From contig NZ_JAGTPK010000012.1 in NCBI RefSeq assembly GCF_021147775.1, positions 124,001 through 188,000 on the forward strand: a DNA stretch of 64,000 nt, given 5' to 3'. Below the pieces are notes generated by a model. That model ran no database searches and was not told the origin of the DNA. It worked only from the letters and a program-made list of their open reading frames with translations. Made by a program: the position numbers and the translations under genes. Source of the stretch: Pseudomonas californiensis. Its GTDB lineage: Bacteria; Pseudomonadota; Gammaproteobacteria; Pseudomonadales; Pseudomonadaceae. Shown here piece by piece: positions 9,937 to 18,244 of this stretch. How positions within the stretch are numbered: the stretch's first letter is position 1; each line of letters opens with the position of its first letter.

Positions 9937-11931
9937 ATGCGCTATTTGTTATTCATGCTGGCTGTCTGGCTGCCTTTGTTGGCGCATGCCGTCGAGTTTG
10001 ATGAAAGCATCCGTTTCATGCCTCTGGGGCGAATGATTCAGGTCTTCGAAGACCCGGCTGGCGACGCGACCATCGAGAGCGTGACGTCAGAAGCAGGCGC
10101 GCATGCGTTTCGGCCCTTGGAGGCTGACACGCTCAATGCCGGATACTCACATTCTGCATTCTGGTTGAAAGTCGATCTGGTCTACCAACCCCGCGCTGCC
10201 GCACAGCATGAAGACTGGCTCCTGGAACTGGCTTACCCGCCGCTCGACCATATCGACTTCTATGCGCCGGACGCCGAAGGGCGACCGCAATTGCATGCGC
10301 GTACCGGCGACATGCTGCCGTTTGCGAGTCGGCCATTCAAACAGAACAATTACCTGTTTCAGCTGGACTTGCAGCCCGGCGAACTGCAAACCTTCTATCT
10401 GCGCGTTGCCAGCGCTGGTTCGGTCCAGGCGCCGCTCAATCTATGGTCCAGCCACGCGTACCTTGAGGCTCAGCCCGCGCGCATCTATGTGTTTGGTCTT
10501 ATCTACGGCGTTCTGCTGGGGATGCTGCTCTACAACCTGTTCATCTTTGTCAGTGTGCGGGATCTCGATTACCTCTATTACATCCTCTACGTTGCTTCGT
10601 TCGGGCTGTACCAGATGTCAATCAACGGCGTCGCCATCCAGTATCTATGGCCCGACAACCCCTGGTGGGCCAACACCTCGACGCCTTTTCTGATGGCAAT
10701 GGCGACGCTGTTTGCCTGTCAGTTCTCGCGCAGCTTCCTTATGACCCATCGCGTGGCGCGATGGGCCGATCGCCTTTTGCTGCTGGTGATTGGTTACGCG
10801 GCGCTGGTGATGTGCATGGCGATTTTCGTGAGTTATGGCGCTGCGCTGCGCTCTGCCACTTACCTCGTCGTCGCGGGTACGCTTTCGATCTACCTGGCGG
10901 GTATCGTCGTGCTGCTGAAAGGCGAGCGGGTCGCTCGCTATTTTGTGATCGCCTGGTCGATATTTCTGATCGGCAGCCTGGTGTTCAGCCTGATGCTGAT
11001 GGGCTATATGCCCAATACCTTCCTGACCCTGTACGCCGCGCACATCAGCACTGTGCTGGAAATTGCATTTCTCTCCATGGCGCTGGCAGATCGTATCCAT
11101 CACAACCGTTGTCAGCAGGCCAGGGCGCTGGTCGAGACGGGCAAGGACCTGGAGCGGCTCAACAAGCAACTGGCCACCAGCAATCGGCTCAAGGACGAGT
11201 TTCTGGCGACGCTGACGCATGAACTGCGTACACCGATGAACGGCGTGATTGGCTCCCTGGAGCTGATGCAGACCATGAACATGAGCGCTGAACTGGAGAT
11301 GTACCAGCAGACCGCTGCTGGCTCCGCGCAAGACATGATGAGCATGATCAACGGCATTCTGACCCTGACCGAGCTTCATGCCGGTGTACTGTCCGCTGAG
11401 TGCGAAGCCTTTGAGTTGAGCGAGTTGACGGGGCGGCTGCGTGATCGCTTTATCGGCCCAGCGCATTCCAAGGGGCTGTTGCTGACGCTTGAAATGGACG
11501 ACAAGTTGCCGCCCAGTGTCCGAGGTGATGTCGACAAGCTGTACCAGTGTGTCGAGTGCCTGATGGATAACGCGATCAAGTTCACCCGCAAGGGTGCGGT
11601 CAAGGTGCGCATCAGCAGCCAGCCTCAGGACGCTGATCAGATACGTTTGCGCATTGAGGTGATGGACAGCGGCATCGGGTTCAGCCATCTGGACGAAGCA
11701 AAACTGTATGAGCATTTCTTCCAGCTCGACGGCTCCATGACGCGCGAGTACGGCGGCCTGGGTATCGGTCTGGCGATCTGTAGAAAGCTGGTCGAGCTGC
11801 AAGGCGGCGAGTTGAGCCATCACTCTGAGCCGGGCGAAGGCAGTTGCTTCACCTTGAGCCTGCCGGTGTGGAAGGTTTTGCCTGGCGCGGTGCGGCGTAC
11901 GCCTCAGGTCAAGGCACAGTGGGGTATTTGA
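9937..11931 (+). CDS. ladS: LadS-type sensor histidine kinase lacking the receiver domain
   Basis: A 664-residue membrane kinase. A signal peptide (MRYLLFMLAVWLPLLAHA) is followed by a periplasmic 7TMR-DISMED2 sensor (to about 165), a seven-helix 7TMR-DISM block (about 175-385), a short coiled coil, HisKA with the phospho-acceptor H428 (LTHELRTPMNG), and HATPase_c with DNAIKF (about 544), DSGIGF and GGLGIGLAICRKL (about 606). Identity as LadS rests on domains and on context: thiD upstream, acyl-CoA dehydrogenase and amn downstream. P. aeruginosa LadS ends in a receiver domain used in relay to GacS; here the protein stops after HATPase and only 125 bases precede the next gene, so the receiver is truly absent. 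A GTG at 9913 is an alternative start. Confidence 0.85.
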   Translation: MRYLLFMLAVWLPLLAHAVEFDESIRFMPLGRMIQVFEDPAGDATIESVTSEAGAHAFRPLEADTLNAGYSHSAFWLKVDLVYQPRAAAQHEDWLLELAYPPLDHIDFYAPDAEGRPQLHARTGDMLPFASRPFKQNNYLFQLDLQPGELQTFYLRVASAGSVQAPLNLWSSHAYLEAQPARIYVFGLIYGVLLGMLLYNLFIFVSVRDLDYLYYILYVASFGLYQMSINGVAIQYLWPDNPWWANTSTPFLMAMATLFACQFSRSFLMTHRVARWADRLLLLVIGYAALVMCMAIFVSYGAALRSATYLVVAGTLSIYLAGIVVLLKGERVARYFVIAWSIFLIGSLVFSLMLMGYMPNTFLTLYAAHISTVLEIAFLSMALADRIHHNRCQQARALVETGKDLERLNKQLATSNRLKDEFLATLTHELRTPMNGVIGSLELMQTMNMSAELEMYQQTAAGSAQDMMSMINGILTLTELHAGVLSAECEAFELSELTGRLRDRFIGPAHSKGLLLTLEMDDKLPPSVRGDVDKLYQCVECLMDNAIKFTRKGAVKVRISSQPQDADQIRLRIEVMDSGIGFSHLDEAKLYEHFFQLDGSMTREYGGLGIGLAICRKLVELQGGELSHHSEPGEGSCFTLSLPVWKVLPGAVRRTPQVKAQWGI

Positions 11932-12056
11932 TTCGACGCCAGGCATGATCCAAGGCAAAAGCGCCGGTGTTTCGGCATGAACGACACTTTTTAATGGCGC
12001 AGGTGCGTGATTCACTGCTGTGTACGACGCGTGTGCACACAGGCAGGAGACGACTC

Positions 12057-13706
12057 ATGACCTTGAATCAGTTCGCCGAAACCCACGAAGTGACCAATCA
12101 GCCGCCGCCTCTCGACGGCCTGAATCTTTATCGCGCCGATGTGCCGTTGCAGGCGTGGAGCGACCGGTTCGGCGCCGGTTGGGCCCGGTCCCGCATCGAC
12201 GCCTACGGCGCACTGGCAGGGGGGGCGCTGATGGAAGCCGGCTTTTTGGCCAACCAGCACAAGCCAGTGTTTGTCAGTCACGACCGCTATGGGCATCGCA
12301 TCGATCTGGTCGAGTTTCACCCGGCCTATCATCAGTTGATGAGCGCCGCCATTGAGCATGGCATCCCCTCGCTGCCCTGGACCGATCCGCAACCCGGAGC
12401 TCATGTCGCACGAGCGGCCATGACTTATTTGCACACCCAGGCCGATCCTGGCAGTGGATGCCCGTTGACCATGACCTTCGCCAGTGTGCCCGCGCTCAGG
12501 CTCCAGCCGGATCTGGCGCAGATCTGGTTGCCCAAGGTGCTCTCCACGCAGTACGACCCACGCAACGTCGAGCTTTCGCAAAAGACCGGCGCAACCATCG
12601 GCATGGCGATGACCGAAAAGCAGGGCGGCACCGACGTGCGCGCCAATACGACGCGAGCCTGGCCTGTGGGCACGGGCGGGCCGGGTCAGGCGTACGAGTT
12701 GGTCGGGCACAAATGGTTCTGCTCGGCACCCATGTGCGACGCCTTCTTGACCCTGGCGCAGACTGACAAGGGTCTCAGTTGCTTTCTGTTACCGCGCCAT
12801 CGTCCGGACGGCTTGCGCAACGAGTTCTACATCCAGCGCCTGAAGAACAAACTGGGCAACTGGTCAAACGCCTCCAGTGAGGTCGAATTTCGCGGTGCGC
12901 TGGCGTGGATGATCGGTGAGGAAGGGCGCGGTGTGCCAACCATCATCGAGATGGTCGCCATGACCCGCTTCGACTGCATGATCGGCTCCAGTGCCTTGAT
13001 GCGTCAGGCGCTGACTCAGGCGACGCATCATTGCGCGCATCGCACCGTGGGCGGTCGTGCGCTTGCCGATCAGCCTTTGATGCAGAATGTTCTGGCTGAT
13101 CTGGCGTTGGAGAGCGAGGCTGCATTGGCCCTGACCTTGCGCATGGGCCGTGCGCTGGACCATTCGGATGACGATCACGAGGCGCGGTTTGTACGGCTGG
13201 TCACAGCGGTCGGCAAATACTGGATCTGCAAGCGCGCCCCGGCCATGATCAACGAGGCCGCCGAATGCATGGGCGGCGCTGGCTATGTGGAAGACAGTAT
13301 CCTGCCCCGTCTGTATCGCGAGGCGCCGGTCAACTCGACCTGGGAAGGTTCGGGCAACGTGCAATGCCTGGACGTGCTGCGGGCGTTATCCAAAGAGCCC
13401 GGCGTGCTCGACGCGCTGTTCGATGAATTGGGCGATGGCCACGGCGACCGACGTCTGGTGGCTCATATCGCAAAACTCAAGGCAGCCTTCAGCGACCTCA
13501 GTGATGTTCAGTACCGTGCGCGACAACTGACGGAGGACATTGCCATCGCGTTGCAGGCCACGCTGTTGCTCGAAGCCGGTAATGCGGCGGTCAGTGACGG
13601 TTTCATTGCCGCCCGAATTGCCTCGGGCGGGCATGTTTATGGCACATTGCCGCGAGGCGTCGATGTCGAAACATTGATCGCCAGGTCTTCACCGCAGGTG
13701 GCATGA
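12057..13706 (+). CDS. aidB: AidB-like acyl-CoA dehydrogenase family protein
   Basis: A 549-residue FAD flavoprotein. FAD/substrate loop MAMTEKQGGTDVRAN, the helix MVAMTRFDCMIGSSALMR, and the C-terminal YREAPVNSTWEGSGNVQ signature place it in the AidB branch rather than a beta-oxidation dehydrogenase; length is close to E. coli AidB. AidB binds DNA and is part of the adaptive response to alkylation, though its reaction is unsettled. It begins 125 bases after ladS with an AGGAGA ribosome site (start ATG 12057, MTLNQFAETHE). Isovaleryl-CoA dehydrogenase-like function is the alternative. Note the AdaA-AlkA/Ogt pair 4 kb upstream. Confidence 0.8.
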   Translation: MTLNQFAETHEVTNQPPPLDGLNLYRADVPLQAWSDRFGAGWARSRIDAYGALAGGALMEAGFLANQHKPVFVSHDRYGHRIDLVEFHPAYHQLMSAAIEHGIPSLPWTDPQPGAHVARAAMTYLHTQADPGSGCPLTMTFASVPALRLQPDLAQIWLPKVLSTQYDPRNVELSQKTGATIGMAMTEKQGGTDVRANTTRAWPVGTGGPGQAYELVGHKWFCSAPMCDAFLTLAQTDKGLSCFLLPRHRPDGLRNEFYIQRLKNKLGNWSNASSEVEFRGALAWMIGEEGRGVPTIIEMVAMTRFDCMIGSSALMRQALTQATHHCAHRTVGGRALADQPLMQNVLADLALESEAALALTLRMGRALDHSDDDHEARFVRLVTAVGKYWICKRAPAMINEAAECMGGAGYVEDSILPRLYREAPVNSTWEGSGNVQCLDVLRALSKEPGVLDALFDELGDGHGDRRLVAHIAKLKAAFSDLSDVQYRARQLTEDIAIALQATLLLEAGNAAVSDGFIAARIASGGHVYGTLPRGVDVETLIARSSPQVA

Positions 13707-13758
13707 GCACGCGAACCCGTTACGATACAGGTCTGCAATATCAGACAGGACGTGAACC

Positions 13759-15222
13759 GTGACCCAAGCCTTTGTTGTTGTAGATACCGCCGAGCAAGCT
13801 GTCGAACGGCTTGCCGAATTGCACGAGCGTGCAACCAGCGCTCTGAGCCAGGCGCTCAAGCGTTATCTGAAAGACCGTGTGGAGCCCAGCGCCGAAGAAC
13901 GAGCGCTGTTCCGCTACCCACAATTGCGTCTGAACTACGAATGCCATGGTGAAGTGCCACTGACCACTCGCGCCTACGCCAAGGTGCAGCTCCCGGGTAC
14001 CTACAGTGTCACCGTCACGCAGCCCAAGGCGTTTCGCAAATACCTGCTGGAACAGCTCGTGCCGTTGATGAGTGATTTCACCGTGACGGTAGAAGTCGGT
14101 ATCAGCGAGCAGAACATTCCTTACCCCTATGTAGTGGAGCAGGGTGACGAGCTGGCGGGGTCCGGCGTGACCGCAGCTGCGCTGGCGCGAGTGTTCCCCA
14201 GCACCGATCTGTCCGCCGCTACCGATGGCATCGCTGACGGCCTTTATGACTGGGCGAACGTCGATCCCTTGCCGCTGGCGCTGTTTGATGCAGCCCGTGT
14301 GGATTTCTCGCTGCGCCGTCTGGTGCATTACACCGGCAGCGACTGGCGACATGTTCAGCCGTGGATCCTGCTGACCAACTACCACCGTTACGTCGACCAG
14401 TTCATCCTGCACGGGCTGGAAAAGCTGCGCGACGACCCGCGCTTCGTGCGCATGGTGCTGCCGGGCAACGTCGTGGTCGACAAGAGCATGGGTCACGAAG
14501 AGGCTCAGGCCATCGTTGCCAGTGTGGTGTGGCACCGTTATCAGATGCCGGCCTATCACCTGATCGCCGAAGATGGGCATGGTGTGACCCTGGTCAACAT
14601 CGGCGTCGGCCCGTCCAACGCCAAAAACATCACCGACCACCTGGCAGTGCTGCGTCCGCATTGCTGGCTGATGATCGGCCATTGCGGTGGCTTGCGTCAG
14701 TCGCAGACCATCGGCGATTACGTGCTGGCTCACGCCTACATGCGTCGTGATGGCATTCTGGATCGCGTACTGCCGCCACATATCCCGATCCCGGCGTTGG
14801 CCGAGGTGCAGCTGGCGTTGCAGGAGTCGGCCGCACAGATCACTGGCGAGCGTGGCGAAGAGCTCAAGAAACGGCTGCGCACCGGCACTGTTCTGACCTA
14901 CGACGACCGCAACTGGGAACTGCGCTGGGCGCAGGAGCGTCCGCTGATCAACCTGTCGCGTGCCGTGGCCGTCGACATGGAAAGCGGCACCATCGCGGCG
15001 CAGGGTTATCGCCTGCGTGTGCCTTACGGCACGTTGTTGTGCGTATCGGATAAACCGCTGCACAGCGAAATCAAGCTGCCGGGTTCGGCCAACGCGTTCT
15101 ACGAGCGCGCAGTCAGTCAGCATTTGAAGATCGGTATTGCTGCGCTGGATCTCCTGCGCACTGAGCTGAACTCGCTGCACTCACGCAAGCTGCGAAGCTT
15201 TGACGAGCCGCCTTTCCGTTAA
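13759..15222 (+). CDS. amn: AMP nucleosidase
   Basis: A 487-residue enzyme hydrolysing AMP to adenine and ribose 5-phosphate, setting adenylate levels. The C-terminal half is a nucleoside-phosphorylase-like domain (VNIGVGPSNAKNITDHLAV; AVAVDMESGTIAAQGYRLR, with the conserved DMES acid). The N-terminal regulatory domain is residues 1-170. GTG start at 13759 (MTQAFVVVDTAEQAVERL), 52 bases after aidB. Length matches the E. coli enzyme. A strong intrinsic terminator follows. Confidence 0.95.
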   Translation: MTQAFVVVDTAEQAVERLAELHERATSALSQALKRYLKDRVEPSAEERALFRYPQLRLNYECHGEVPLTTRAYAKVQLPGTYSVTVTQPKAFRKYLLEQLVPLMSDFTVTVEVGISEQNIPYPYVVEQGDELAGSGVTAAALARVFPSTDLSAATDGIADGLYDWANVDPLPLALFDAARVDFSLRRLVHYTGSDWRHVQPWILLTNYHRYVDQFILHGLEKLRDDPRFVRMVLPGNVVVDKSMGHEEAQAIVASVVWHRYQMPAYHLIAEDGHGVTLVNIGVGPSNAKNITDHLAVLRPHCWLMIGHCGGLRQSQTIGDYVLAHAYMRRDGILDRVLPPHIPIPALAEVQLALQESAAQITGERGEELKKRLRTGTVLTYDDRNWELRWAQERPLINLSRAVAVDMESGTIAAQGYRLRVPYGTLLCVSDKPLHSEIKLPGSANAFYERAVSQHLKIGIAALDLLRTELNSLHSRKLRSFDEPPFR

Positions 15223-15237
15223 TAAGTTGGTATTTGC

Positions 15238-15270
15238 AGAAAGGGCCACTTAAAGTGGCCCTTTCTGTTT
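15238..15270 (+). terminator. Intrinsic terminator after amn
   Basis: Arms AGAAAGGGCCACTT (15238-15251) and AAGTGGCCCTTTCT (15253-15266) form a 14-bp near-perfect palindromic hairpin 15 bases after the amn stop, ending in a T-rich stretch (CTTTCTGTTT). It separates amn from rluE. Confidence 0.88.
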
Positions 15271-15289
15271 GCCAATTACCGAAATTCTC

Positions 15290-15922
15290 ATGTCCCGCTC
15301 CCCACGTCCTCCCTCCCGTCGCCCAGCTCCCAACCCCGTTGGCGCCAACCGTCGTGTCGCCAAAGCGCCGCCAGCCGAGCCAAAACTGATCCTGTTCAAC
15401 AAGCCGTTCGACGTGCTCACTCAATTCAGCGACGAAGCAGGGCGGTCCACGCTCAAGGATTTCATCAAGATCCCCGGTATCTACCCGGCAGGCCGCCTGG
15501 ACCGCGACAGTGAAGGCTTGCTGCTGCTGACCAATGACGGACAGTTGCAGGCACGTATTGCCGACCCCAAACACAAACTGGCCAAGACCTATTGGGTACA
15601 GGTCGAGGGCGAACCCACCGAAGCGCAGTTGCAACAATTGCGTGAGGGCGTTCAGCTTAACGACGGCCCCACTCTGCCTGCCGAGGCCCGGTCACTTGAG
15701 GAGCCGCAGCTTTGGCCACGTAATCCGCCAGTGCGGTTTCGTAAAAGTGTGCCGACCAGTTGGCTGGAGCTGGTCATCAAGGAAGGGCGAAACCGTCAGG
15801 TGAGACGTATGACCGCTGCGGTCGGCTTGCCCACCCTGCGACTGGTGCGGGTCAGGATTGGTGACTGGACGCTCGACGGCCTGGACCAGGGGCAGTATCG
15901 TGAAGTGCCCGCCAGATTCTGA
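15290..15922 (+). CDS. rluE: 23S rRNA pseudouridine synthase RluE-type
   Basis: A 210-residue RsuA-family synthase without an S4 domain. The catalytic motif is [17 protein letters not shown] (Asp essential). Other motifs are [30 protein letters not shown] and [10 protein letters not shown]. RluE makes pseudouridine 2457 in 23S rRNA. The basic, Pro-rich N-terminus ([16 protein letters not shown]) is typical in Pseudomonas. ATG 15290 is chosen over one 7 codons upstream, which lies inside the amn terminator region. Confidence 0.9.
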   Translation: MSRSPRPPSRRPAPNPVGANRRVAKAPPAEPKLILFNKPFDVLTQFSDEAGRSTLKDFIKIPGIYPAGRLDRDSEGLLLLTNDGQLQARIADPKHKLAKTYWVQVEGEPTEAQLQQLREGVQLNDGPTLPAEARSLEEPQLWPRNPPVRFRKSVPTSWLELVIKEGRNRQVRRMTAAVGLPTLRLVRVRIGDWTLDGLDQGQYREVPARF

Positions 15923-15949
15923 TGGTGCTGACGCTTGCGCGTGTCAGCT

Positions 15950-16156
15950 TCAGGACGGGTTTTCGAGGTAGGCGACTACCACGCTTTTGATCGCGAACGC
16001 CAAAATACCAAAGCCCAGTACCCCAAACAGAATGACAGTGCCAAACCTGCCAGCCTTGGACTTCCTGGCCAGATCCCGGACGATGAAAGCCATGAACCCG
16101 ATCAGTACGGTAATCAGGACAGTCATCATCCACTCTTCAAACAGCGCAGGGTCCAT
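15950..16156 (-). CDS. DUF2788 small membrane protein
   Basis: A 68-residue protein with two predicted membrane helices (MMTVLITVLIGFMAFIV and VILFGVLGFGILAFAI) separated by a basic loop RDLARKSKAGR, matching the pseudomonad DUF2788 family. Function unknown; inner membrane location expected. Encoded 20 bases downstream of the Lrp-type regulator on the same strand, so probably co-transcribed with it, and convergent with rluE. Confidence 0.8.
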   Translation of the reverse strand: MDPALFEEWMMTVLITVLIGFMAFIVRDLARKSKAGRFGTVILFGVLGFGILAFAIKSVVVAYLENPS

Positions 16157-16176
16157 CGGGTACTCCGGCTGATGAA

Positions 16177-16656
16177 TCAGCCACGCAGGTGGGTCAGCGG
16201 CATTTCGGTGCTGGCCAGTACCTGGTTGAGCACGAAACTGGACTTCACGCTGGTGACGCCTTCAATGCGTGTCAGGTGCCCCAGCAAGAGTTTCTGATAG
16301 TGGTCCATGTCGGGCACCACCACTTTCAGTTGATAGTCAGCGTCCATTCCCGTTACCAGGCTGCACTCCAGTACCTGAGGCAGATTGCGAATGTGCTGCT
16401 CGAAATTCTCGAATCGCTCAGGTGTATGGCGGTCCATGCCGATCAGCACGTAAGCGGTCAGGTTCAGACCCAGCTTTTTGCGGTCCAGCAACGCCACCTG
16501 GCGCACGATATAGCCGTCGTCTTCCAGCTGCTTGACCCTGCGTGAGCATGGCGATGGAGACAGACCAATGCGTTCAGCCAGTTCCTGGTTGGAAATTCGT
16601 GCGTCCCGTTGCAGCTCAGCCAAAATGCTCAGGTCATATCTGTCTAGCTTGCTCAC
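16177..16656 (-). CDS. Lrp/AsnC family transcriptional regulator
   Basis: A 159-residue regulator: winged HTH at residues 1-60 (LDRYDLSILAELQRDARISNQEL, AERIGLSPSPCSRRVKQLE) and an RAM/ligand domain with GMDADYQLKVVVPDM. The ligand is presumably an amino acid, which one unknown. The P-S-P-C-S-R recognition helix is that of the common pseudomonad subtype. Followed by the DUF2788 gene; the intergenic region upstream carries its promoter and a divergent candidate sRNA. Confidence 0.88.
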   Translation of the reverse strand: MSKLDRYDLSILAELQRDARISNQELAERIGLSPSPCSRRVKQLEDDGYIVRQVALLDRKKLGLNLTAYVLIGMDRHTPERFENFEQHIRNLPQVLECSLVTGMDADYQLKVVVPDMDHYQKLLLGHLTRIEGVTSVKSSFVLNQVLASTEMPLTHLRG

Positions 16657-16799
16657 GACGTTCCCCTTTATAAGTTGAATTGCGCTGAATTATTAATCTG
16701 AAGTCAAAAATTGCGCAAGTGATGTTTTATTGAGCAATATTAGCAATCCTCTGCTACCTCTGCAGGCCTATTCTTTTAAACAGAATCACTGCCCGGACA

Positions 16800-16970
16800 C
16801 AGCGTCCAGCGCGACTCGCCGAATCAGGCCAGTCGCGGCCTCCCACCCAACAGGGTGCGCCAGGCCCCCGGGCTACATACTGTCCAGAAGACGGCATGAG
16901 GTGAGCCAACGTCAAAAGCGTTGCGCCAGGACGAAGTATCCCAAGGGGGCCATCTGGCCCCCTTTTCTTT
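16800..16970 (+). ncRNA. Candidate structured small RNA with its own terminator
   Basis: The 394-base gap between the Lrp gene and the Gln-rich gene holds no coding sequence I believe, but several stacked short hairpins: GCGACT/AGTCGC (16811-16836), CACCC/GGGTG (16844-16857), CAACG/CGTTG (16907-16923), then a strong intrinsic terminator (16943-16970). A terminator 80 bases before the next start codon, with no gene in front of it, implies a short transcript or a leader with premature termination. The 5' end is a guess; a promoter probably lies at 16700-16790. I cannot assign it to a named RNA family. Confidence 0.5.
16943..16970 (+). terminator. Intrinsic terminator of the candidate sRNA/leader
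   Basis: Arms AAGGGGGCCA (16943-16952) and TGGCCCCCTT (16955-16964) with a TC loop, followed by TTCTTT. Ten G+C-rich pairs plus a U-rich tail, oriented on the plus strand, upstream of the Gln-rich gene. Confidence 0.85.
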
Positions 16971-17050
16971 GTGTCCTGATAAAGTGCGCAGAACGGCGCA
17001 TCGCTATTACAGTCTTAATGACATTGATCCCGCGCCCTAGTGAGGAAAGC

Positions 17051-18238
17051 ATGAAATCTGGCATCCGGCAGTTGGCGGGGTTGAGTCTGTTGTGCCTGAG
17101 CATCAGCGCGCACACGCTGGCCGACGAGCGCGACGACTCGCAGCGAAACCCGTTGCGCGGCAGCAACAATGAGAACGCACAGCAGCAGAACCAGCAGCGT
17201 AACGTCGAGCGTCAGCAGCAACAGCAGATCAATCAGCAGCGCAACGACCAGCAGCGCCAGATCCAGCAACAGCAGAATCAGCAGCGTCAGGTCGAGCGTC
17301 AGCAACAACAGCAGATCAATCAGCAGCAGGACAACCAACAGCGCCAGATTCAGGAGCAACAGAATCAACAGCGCCAGGTTGAGCGTCAGCAACAGCAGCA
17401 GATTCAGCAACAACAGGTCCAGCAGCGCAACGTCGAACGTCAGCAGCAACAGCAGATCAATCAGCAGCAGCGCGAGCAGCAACGCCAGATTCAGGAACAA
17501 CAGAACCAACAGCGTCAGCAGTTGAGGCAGAGCCAGAACAATCTGCCAATCCAAAGCGGGCCCAGAGAAGCCTGGCAGACCCAGCAACCTCGTCAGGGCT
17601 ATTATCAGGACAACCCGCGCGGCAACAATCGCAACTGGAGCGCAGGCAATGGCCGCCCTAATGATCACTGGGACGGCCGACCTGATGGCCGCGGCAATGG
17701 CTGGGGCCCAGGCCCGCAGTATCGGCCGGGTTATGCCATTGACCGAGTGCCGGGCAGCTCTTCACGCATCCCCTATCGCGGGCAGGACTATTTCTACTCC
17801 GAAGGCTACTGGTATCGCCCGCAAGGCCCGCGCTACGTGGTCGTGACGCCACCTTACGGCGTACGAGTGCGCAGTGTGCCTTCCTACTCGCAGGAAGTCT
17901 GGGTGGGCGGCAGCCTGTTGTTTCTGGCAGCCGGCACTTACTACGCCTATCAGGAAGACAGTCAGGACTACGTGGTGGTGAATCCGCCGCAGAACGAGGC
18001 GGTGCAGAGTGCACCGGTCCAGCAGCAAGGCAATGGCTACGATCCGGTGGCGTACCCGCTCAATGGGCAGAGCCAGCAGCAGGTCGAGTTGGACCATTAT
18101 CAATGCTACCGCTGGGCCGCAGACCAGAGCGGTTTCGATCCGGCAAACGTGACCTATCAGCCACAAGCCGATGTGGTTGACCTGTATCGCCGCTCGATGG
18201 GCGCCTGTCTGGCCGGGCGTGGTTACAGCGTCAATTAA
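17051..18238 (+). CDS. Secreted Gln-rich repeat protein, DUF6515-like C-terminus
   Basis: A 395-residue protein. Signal peptide MKSGIRQLAGLSLLCLSISAHTLA with cleavage before DERDD. Residues about 40-165 are almost entirely Q with N, R, E and V, built from a 29-residue unit containing VERQQQQQINQQ. A Gly/Asn/Arg-rich linker follows (about 170-225), then a conserved C-terminal block (IPYRGQDYFYSEGYWYRP, VVVTPPYGVRVRSVP, VGGSLLFLAAGTYYAY) of the DUF6515 type, then a Cys-containing tail (HYQCYRWAADQSGFDP, GACLAGRGY). Location periplasm or outer membrane; function unknown. The ATG 17051 has GAGGAAAG just upstream; the longer frame from 16730 would read through the terminator. Confidence 0.8.
   Translation: MKSGIRQLAGLSLLCLSISAHTLADERDDSQRNPLRGSNNENAQQQNQQRNVERQQQQQINQQRNDQQRQIQQQQNQQRQVERQQQQQINQQQDNQQRQIQEQQNQQRQVERQQQQQIQQQQVQQRNVERQQQQQINQQQREQQRQIQEQQNQQRQQLRQSQNNLPIQSGPREAWQTQQPRQGYYQDNPRGNNRNWSAGNGRPNDHWDGRPDGRGNGWGPGPQYRPGYAIDRVPGSSSRIPYRGQDYFYSEGYWYRPQGPRYVVVTPPYGVRVRSVPSYSQEVWVGGSLLFLAAGTYYAYQEDSQDYVVVNPPQNEAVQSAPVQQQGNGYDPVAYPLNGQSQQQVELDHYQCYRWAADQSGFDPANVTYQPQADVVDLYRRSMGACLAGRGYSVN
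17204..17520 (+). repeat. In-frame 87-bp minisatellite in the Gln-rich gene
   Basis: The codon block for VERQQQQQI starts at 17204, 17291, 17378 and 17432, that is spacings of 87, 87 and 54 bases. Units differ mainly by synonymous CAG/CAA changes, so the protein repeat is better conserved than the DNA. All spacings are multiples of three, so copy-number change would keep the frame. Confidence 0.85.
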
Positions 18239-18244
18239 AGCTGA

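Noticed and set aside
10645..12015. 456-codon frame antisense to ladS
   Set aside because: Shadow of the kinase gene; no recognisable domain.
13741..15180. 479-codon frame antisense to amn
   Set aside because: Fully inside amn with Gln/His-rich shadow composition; no ribosome site or family features.
16730..17050. Upstream extension of the Gln-rich ORF
   Set aside because: It would run through an intrinsic terminator and place the signal peptide in the middle of the protein; the ATG at 17051 with a good ribosome site explains the gene.
17204..17520. Regularly spaced repeats as a CRISPR array
   Set aside because: The repeats are in-frame, coding and without unique spacers; no cas genes nearby.
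17015..17668. Leu-rich 217-codon frame antisense to the Gln repeat
   Set aside because: CAG/CAA repeats read backwards give CTG/TTG leucine runs; the hydrophobic look is an artefact.
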